From assembly GCA_026398545.1 (NCBI GenBank), contig JAPLSR010000313.1, positions 1 through 9,043 on the forward strand: a DNA stretch of 9,043 nt. The letters are read 5' to 3'. Below, in pieces: positions 6,199 through 9,043 of the stretch (positions are counted from its first letter, which is position 1; each line of letters opens with the position of its first letter). The translations under genes were made by a program, and so were the position numbers. The notes under the pieces were generated by a model that worked only from the letters and a program-made list of their open reading frames with translations, did no database searches and had not been told where the DNA came from. Source of the stretch: Candidatus Sumerlaeota bacterium (lineage in GTDB: Bacteria; Sumerlaeota; Sumerlaeia; MWCT01).

Positions 6199-7005
6199 AT
6201 GATTAACAGCGTCATAAAAAACTGGGGTCTTATCAAGGATTTTGTCCATCGCGATTTCAAGGCGCGATTTGCGGGCTCAATCCTTGGAGTCGTGTGGAAC
6301 ATCATCCATCCCCTCGTCATGATTGGGATTTACATTCTGGTTTTTTCTCAGGTGATGAGGGCGAGGCTCCCCGGCTTATCCACGCCGTATGGCTACACCT
6401 TATATCTCTGTGCGGCAATGCTCCCGTGGGGCATGTTCAATGAGCTCATGCTCCGATACACAAATCTCTTTTTTGAACATGCCAATCTGATTAAAAAGGT
6501 CTCCTTTCCGAAGGAGATACTGCATGTGGCGGCGATGCTGACAGGGAGCATCAATTTTGCCATCAGTTTTGGCATCTTTTTCATCTTTCTGGCGGTTCTT
6601 CATCTGACGGGCGCATTTATCATTGTGATGCCTGCGGAGCGGATACTGCTCCTTCTTGTGGTGCTTATTCTTCAGCAGGTTTTTTGCTTAGGACTGGGTT
6701 TTGCCACGAGCGTTTTGAACGTCTTTTTCCGCGATATAGGGCAATTGGTGAGCATCGTTATGCAGCTCTGGTTCTGGTTCACGCCGATAGTTTATCCCTT
6801 AAGCGTGGTGCCGGAGCGAATTAAAGGATTTTTCAGGCTTAACCCCTTTTACCATTTTATTGAGATATACCGCTCAATACTGTATTTGAACAAGATGCCG
6901 GAGTGGAGCAGGATAGGGATTGTGGCGGCGATAAGCGGAGTTATCTTTGTCCTGGGTTACCTGATTTATCAAAAGTTGCGGGACGATGTTCCGGACGAAA
7001 TCTGA
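6199..7005 (+). CDS. ABC-2 type polysaccharide export permease (Wzm/TagG-like), orphan
   Basis: This 268-residue inner-membrane protein is the permease half of an ABC exporter for O-antigen, teichoic acid or a similar glycan. The family N-terminus is clear: RDFKARFAGSILGVVWN at 18-34, with the amphipathic segment running into helix 1 (about 35-53). Further helices lie at about 66-85, 111-136, 149-172, 183-203 and 243-260. Other family blocks are NLIKKVSFPKEIL (96-108), NVFFRDIGQ (174-182), FTPIVYP (194-200) and LNPFYHF near the C-terminus. Length is normal. It would work with a Wzt/TagH-type ATPase, but the next gene is a tRNA and no ATPase is visible. ATG 6199 is chosen; a TTG at 6190 adds three residues, and neither start has a good ribosome site. 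Candidate -35 TTGACA at 6096-6101 lacks a good -10. Confidence 0.92.
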   Translation: MINSVIKNWGLIKDFVHRDFKARFAGSILGVVWNIIHPLVMIGIYILVFSQVMRARLPGLSTPYGYTLYLCAAMLPWGMFNELMLRYTNLFFEHANLIKKVSFPKEILHVAAMLTGSINFAISFGIFFIFLAVLHLTGAFIIVMPAERILLLLVVLILQQVFCLGLGFATSVLNVFFRDIGQLVSIVMQLWFWFTPIVYPLSVVPERIKGFFRLNPFYHFIEIYRSILYLNKMPEWSRIGIVAAISGVIFVLGYLIYQKLRDDVPDEI

Positions 7006-7090
7006 CAGGTGATATTTAAACACGGATTCGGATTGACAAGGCGGGCGGTGGTGAGGTTTTTTTGTGTGTTGTGGAAGAAAGAGAGATGAT

Positions 7091-7167
7091 GCGCCCGTAG
7101 CTCAACTGGATAGAGTAGCGGACTTCGACTCCGTCGGTTGCAGGTTCGAGTCCTGCCGGGCGCGCCA
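7091..7167 (+). tRNA. trnR: tRNA-Arg(TCG)
   Basis: The cloverleaf is complete in 77 nt. Acceptor GCGCCCG (7091-7097) pairs with CGGGCGC (7157-7163). Anticodon stem GCGGA/TCCGT (7118-7122 and 7130-7134) encloses loop CTTCGAC, with anticodon TCG at 7125-7127, which reads CGA. The T arm is GCAGG-TTCGAGT-CCTGC (7140-7156). The discriminator is G, and CCA is encoded at 7165-7167. TTGACA lies upstream at 7033-7038, without a convincing -10. Downstream, CCTGA/TCAGG (7197-7209) and later T runs give only a doubtful terminator. Confidence 0.97.
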
Positions 7168-7251
7168 AATTCTCTCAATAACCCAAGAATGTCTAACCTG
7201 ACTTTCAGGGTCTTCCTTTCAAGAGAGATTTGCTTTTTGTTTTTGTATTGA

Positions 7252-7299
7252 CTTGAAGGTGTCAAAAGGATAGAGAGGATTTACATTTCTTGAAGGTGT
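7252..7299. repeat. Short direct repeat around a degenerate intergenic element arm
   Basis: CTTGAAGGTGT occurs at 7252-7262 and again at 7289-7299, 37 bp apart. Between them, 'aaaggatagagaggattta' (about 7265-7283) closely resembles the left arm of the inverted repeat at 2008-2080. It could be a decayed half copy of that element flanked by a duplication, but the repeats are short. Confidence 0.4.
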
Positions 7300-7322
7300 A
7301 ATTATGCCTATTTTTCACATAT

Positions 7323-7334
7323 CTTACATGTAAG
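7323..7334. promoter_or_regulatory. 12-bp palindrome overlapping the ribosome site of the kelch gene
   Basis: CTTACATGTAAG is a perfect palindrome whose right end overlaps the ribosome site AAGGTGG (7332-7338). An operator or translation-control role is possible. Chance occurrence is also quite likely. Confidence 0.25.
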
Positions 7335-7346
7335 GTGGATGGAAAC

Positions 7347-9043
7347 ATGCATTTGAGAAAAGTGTTCCGGCCTTCGCAGCCGCTTCGGTCGCCGACGCTC
7401 CATAGCTTTGGCGACGGAGCGCGGAGTAGGCTCTGGCATATTGTCATTTCATCACTCCTTTTTTTGATTATCACCCCTGTAATCCCCGGTGTTGATACAT
7501 GGTATGAGGTCAAGCCGGCAAATCTCCCGCCCAAACGCGCCACGTTCGGGATGCTCTATGATGAGCAAGCGGGACATCCCATCATTTTTGACGGATATGC
7601 CGCAACCGGTGTGCTGAATGATATGTGGGAATTCCAAACGGACACGTGGGCAAATATCTCTCCGACAGCAATGCCTCCCGCACGCTTCCTGCATACCTTC
7701 ACCTATTGCCCTCCCGAAAAGGGAGGCATCCTCATCGGCGGAATCTCCGCCTCTTATGCGCTTCTTGGAGATGTCTGGAGATATGCGAGTGGTACCTGGA
7801 TAAAGGTCACCGGCGCCACGATTCCTCCCCGTCATTCCCACGCCGCCGCTTATGACCCTGACCAGAAAATTCTTTACATCTTTGGCGGACTGGGCACCAA
7901 CAACAACCATCTTAAGGATTTCTGGACGTATAAAAGTGGGAAACTCACTGAGGTGGGCTTTGATACCGGACCCGGCGAGCTGTATGGACATGCCATGGCA
8001 TATCTCAACTCCGCTGGTGAACTGGTACTATTTGGCGGGGCGGATAAGAATAATATTCAAAGGAATGAGACATGGATATTCAAAAATAACGCCTGGACGC
8101 ATCTCTTGACTACCAACTCTCCCACACCGCGTATAAACCCCACAATGGTTTCTGACTCCCTGAATAACCGTGTCATACTCTTTGGCGGAATGGTGGACAA
8201 TAAACGCGTCAATGACCTCTGGTCTTTCGACGGGACGGACTGGACACAGATTTCCACAAGTCTGGCGCCCTCAAAACGCAATTGTCATGCGATGATTTAT
8301 GACCCGAACACCTATGGTGAGAATGCCTCTAATGCCGCAAGAAATCGGATTTTCCACTGCTTTGGCGGCATTGATAATGATAACAAATATCTATGCGACC
8401 ACTGGATTCTCTATAATCGGAATGTCTATTTTGATAAAAATATTTATTTCACTATAAATGACCATGCCATTCTTCGGGTTGTGGATTTCGGGGCAAATCA
8501 TGACACCTCAGTCTCTGAAACCGTCACTGTAAAGGTAATAAGCGATACCGACCCTGTCGGTATCACCCTCACGCTTGTGGAGACCGGGAATAATACAGGT
8601 GTATTTACCAATGGGGGCGCGGGCGAAGAGTTGCAATTTTCGCTCACCCGGGGCAATCCATTGAAGAGGCAGATTCAGATCTCCAATATTCAGGGCAAGG
8701 GGGATAGGGTAACAGTTACATATCAACTCCCTGGAGCACCCCCGCTCTCCAACAGCGCCGCATGGGTCGCTTCCCCCAAGCGTATCAGGTTTGACAAGTC
8801 TTCTTATACTGGCATCCACGACCCTGCCATCATTACAGTCCTCGATATGGACGCCAATTATGATACAGGACTCAATGATTCACTGGCTGTGCTTCTGACA
8901 AGCCAGACTGACCCCGTGGGCATCTCCCTGACCCTGCGCGAGTCGGGAGCAAATACGCGTCTTTTCACAACTGATATCCTCACTGACACTCTCCTTTACT
9001 CCCTGATGGAGCGCAATCAGGACCTGCGGAAACTCAAGGTCTC
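7347..9043 (+). CDS. Secreted kelch-repeat protein with C-terminal Ig-like modules (3' end outside window)
   Basis: One frame stays open from ATG 7347 to the window end (565 codons plus 2 bases, no stop). AAGGTGG at 7332-7338 supports the start. Residues 1-29 are an unusually long basic lead, then a hydrophobic stretch at about 30-47 acts as a signal peptide or anchor. Residues about 62-356 hold six kelch-type units, each with an R-x-x-H/A-x-x-YD strand, a hydrophobic stretch ending in Gly-Gly (ILIGG, YIFGG, VLFGG, ILFGG, HCFGG; the first is the degenerate IIFDG) and a D-x-W-x-Y/F...W strand. That matches a six-bladed beta-propeller. Two similar beta-sandwich modules of about 120 residues follow, starting at F362-D-K and F482-D-K, with T/SDPVGIxLTL and E-x-G-x-N-T shared; the second is cut by the window edge. 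Such modules are common in large bacterial surface proteins. Ligand and function are unknown. Confidence 0.9.
   Translation, partial: MHLRKVFRPSQPLRSPTLHSFGDGARSRLWHIVISSLLFLIITPVIPGVDTWYEVKPANLPPKRATFGMLYDEQAGHPIIFDGYAATGVLNDMWEFQTDTWANISPTAMPPARFLHTFTYCPPEKGGILIGGISASYALLGDVWRYASGTWIKVTGATIPPRHSHAAAYDPDQKILYIFGGLGTNNNHLKDFWTYKSGKLTEVGFDTGPGELYGHAMAYLNSAGELVLFGGADKNNIQRNETWIFKNNAWTHLLTTNSPTPRINPTMVSDSLNNRVILFGGMVDNKRVNDLWSFDGTDWTQISTSLAPSKRNCHAMIYDPNTYGENASNAARNRIFHCFGGIDNDNKYLCDHWILYNRNVYFDKNIYFTINDHAILRVVDFGANHDTSVSETVTVKVISDTDPVGITLTLVETGNNTGVFTNGGAGEELQFSLTRGNPLKRQIQISNIQGKGDRVTVTYQLPGAPPLSNSAAWVASPKRIRFDKSSYTGIHDPAIITVLDMDANYDTGLNDSLAVLLTSQTDPVGISLTLRESGANTRLFTTDILTDTLLYSLMERNQDLRKLKV
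7388..7421. repeat. GC-rich interlocked inverted repeat inside the N-terminal coding region
   Basis: GTCGCC (7388-7393) is complementary to GGCGAC (7410-7415), and CGCTCC (7396-7401) to GGAGCG (7416-7421). The arms run in the order 1-2-1'-2'. The centre 'ccatagctttggcgacgga' resembles a dispersed GC-rich intergenic motif I recall from several uncultivated bacterial groups (from memory). It encodes residues about 14-25 of the kelch protein. Confidence 0.5.

Noticed and set aside
3480..7167. Integrated element bounded by the tRNA genes
   Set aside because: There is no integrase, no duplicated tRNA 3' end, and all three tRNAs are intact with normal flanks.
1..9043. CRISPR array
   Set aside because: All regular repeats are long, in-frame coding repeats without unique spacers.

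Overview
The window looks like a chromosome segment from an uncultivated Gram-negative-type bacterium of roughly balanced base composition. Three things suggest this: exported repeat proteins with Sec-type signal peptides, tRNA genes with an encoded 3' CCA, and long intergenic gaps holding dispersed inverted repeats of the 'aaggatggacaggat' kind. I recall that kind of repeat from PVC/Omnitrophota-like and deltaproteobacterial genomes. The lineage is an inference with low confidence; nothing here fixes it.

Layout. (1) 2-895 is the 3' end of a gene for a protein built from 53-54-residue tandem repeats, probably an exported beta-propeller. (2) 896-1573 is a long gap without a convincing gene. 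(3) 1574-1873 encodes a small RRM RNA-binding protein with its own intrinsic terminator, followed by a 73-bp inverted-repeat element. (4) 2137-3330, minus strand, encodes a membrane-bound GT2 glycosyltransferase of HpnB/CrtQ type. (5) 3480-3717 holds convergent tRNA-Val(CAC) and tRNA-Gly(TCC) genes separated by one hairpin that can terminate in both directions. (6) 3915-6050 encodes a secreted 711-residue protein with about 13 delta-60/DUF5122-like repeats and a C-terminal dockerin-like calcium loop. (7) 6199-7005 encodes a Wzm/TagG-type ABC-2 export permease with no ATPase gene beside it. (8) 7091-7167 is tRNA-Arg(TCG). (9) 7347 to the window end is one open frame for a secreted protein with six kelch-like repeats followed by at least two Ig-like modules.

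How the genes relate. Three exported proteins with three different beta-propeller-type repeats lie within 9 kb, beside a polysaccharide-export permease and a membrane glycosyltransferase. This gives the region a cell-envelope flavour, but strand changes, tRNA genes and wide gaps show it is not one operon. The tRNA genes, the RRM gene and the glycosyltransferase look like ordinary chromosomal genes. I see no transposase, integrase, phage gene or CRISPR array. I found no convincing new multi-gene system. The most unusual points are the repeat proteins, the dispersed repeats (one apparently read through inside a signal peptide), the orphan permease, and the stop codon that falls on a conserved Trp position in the first gene.
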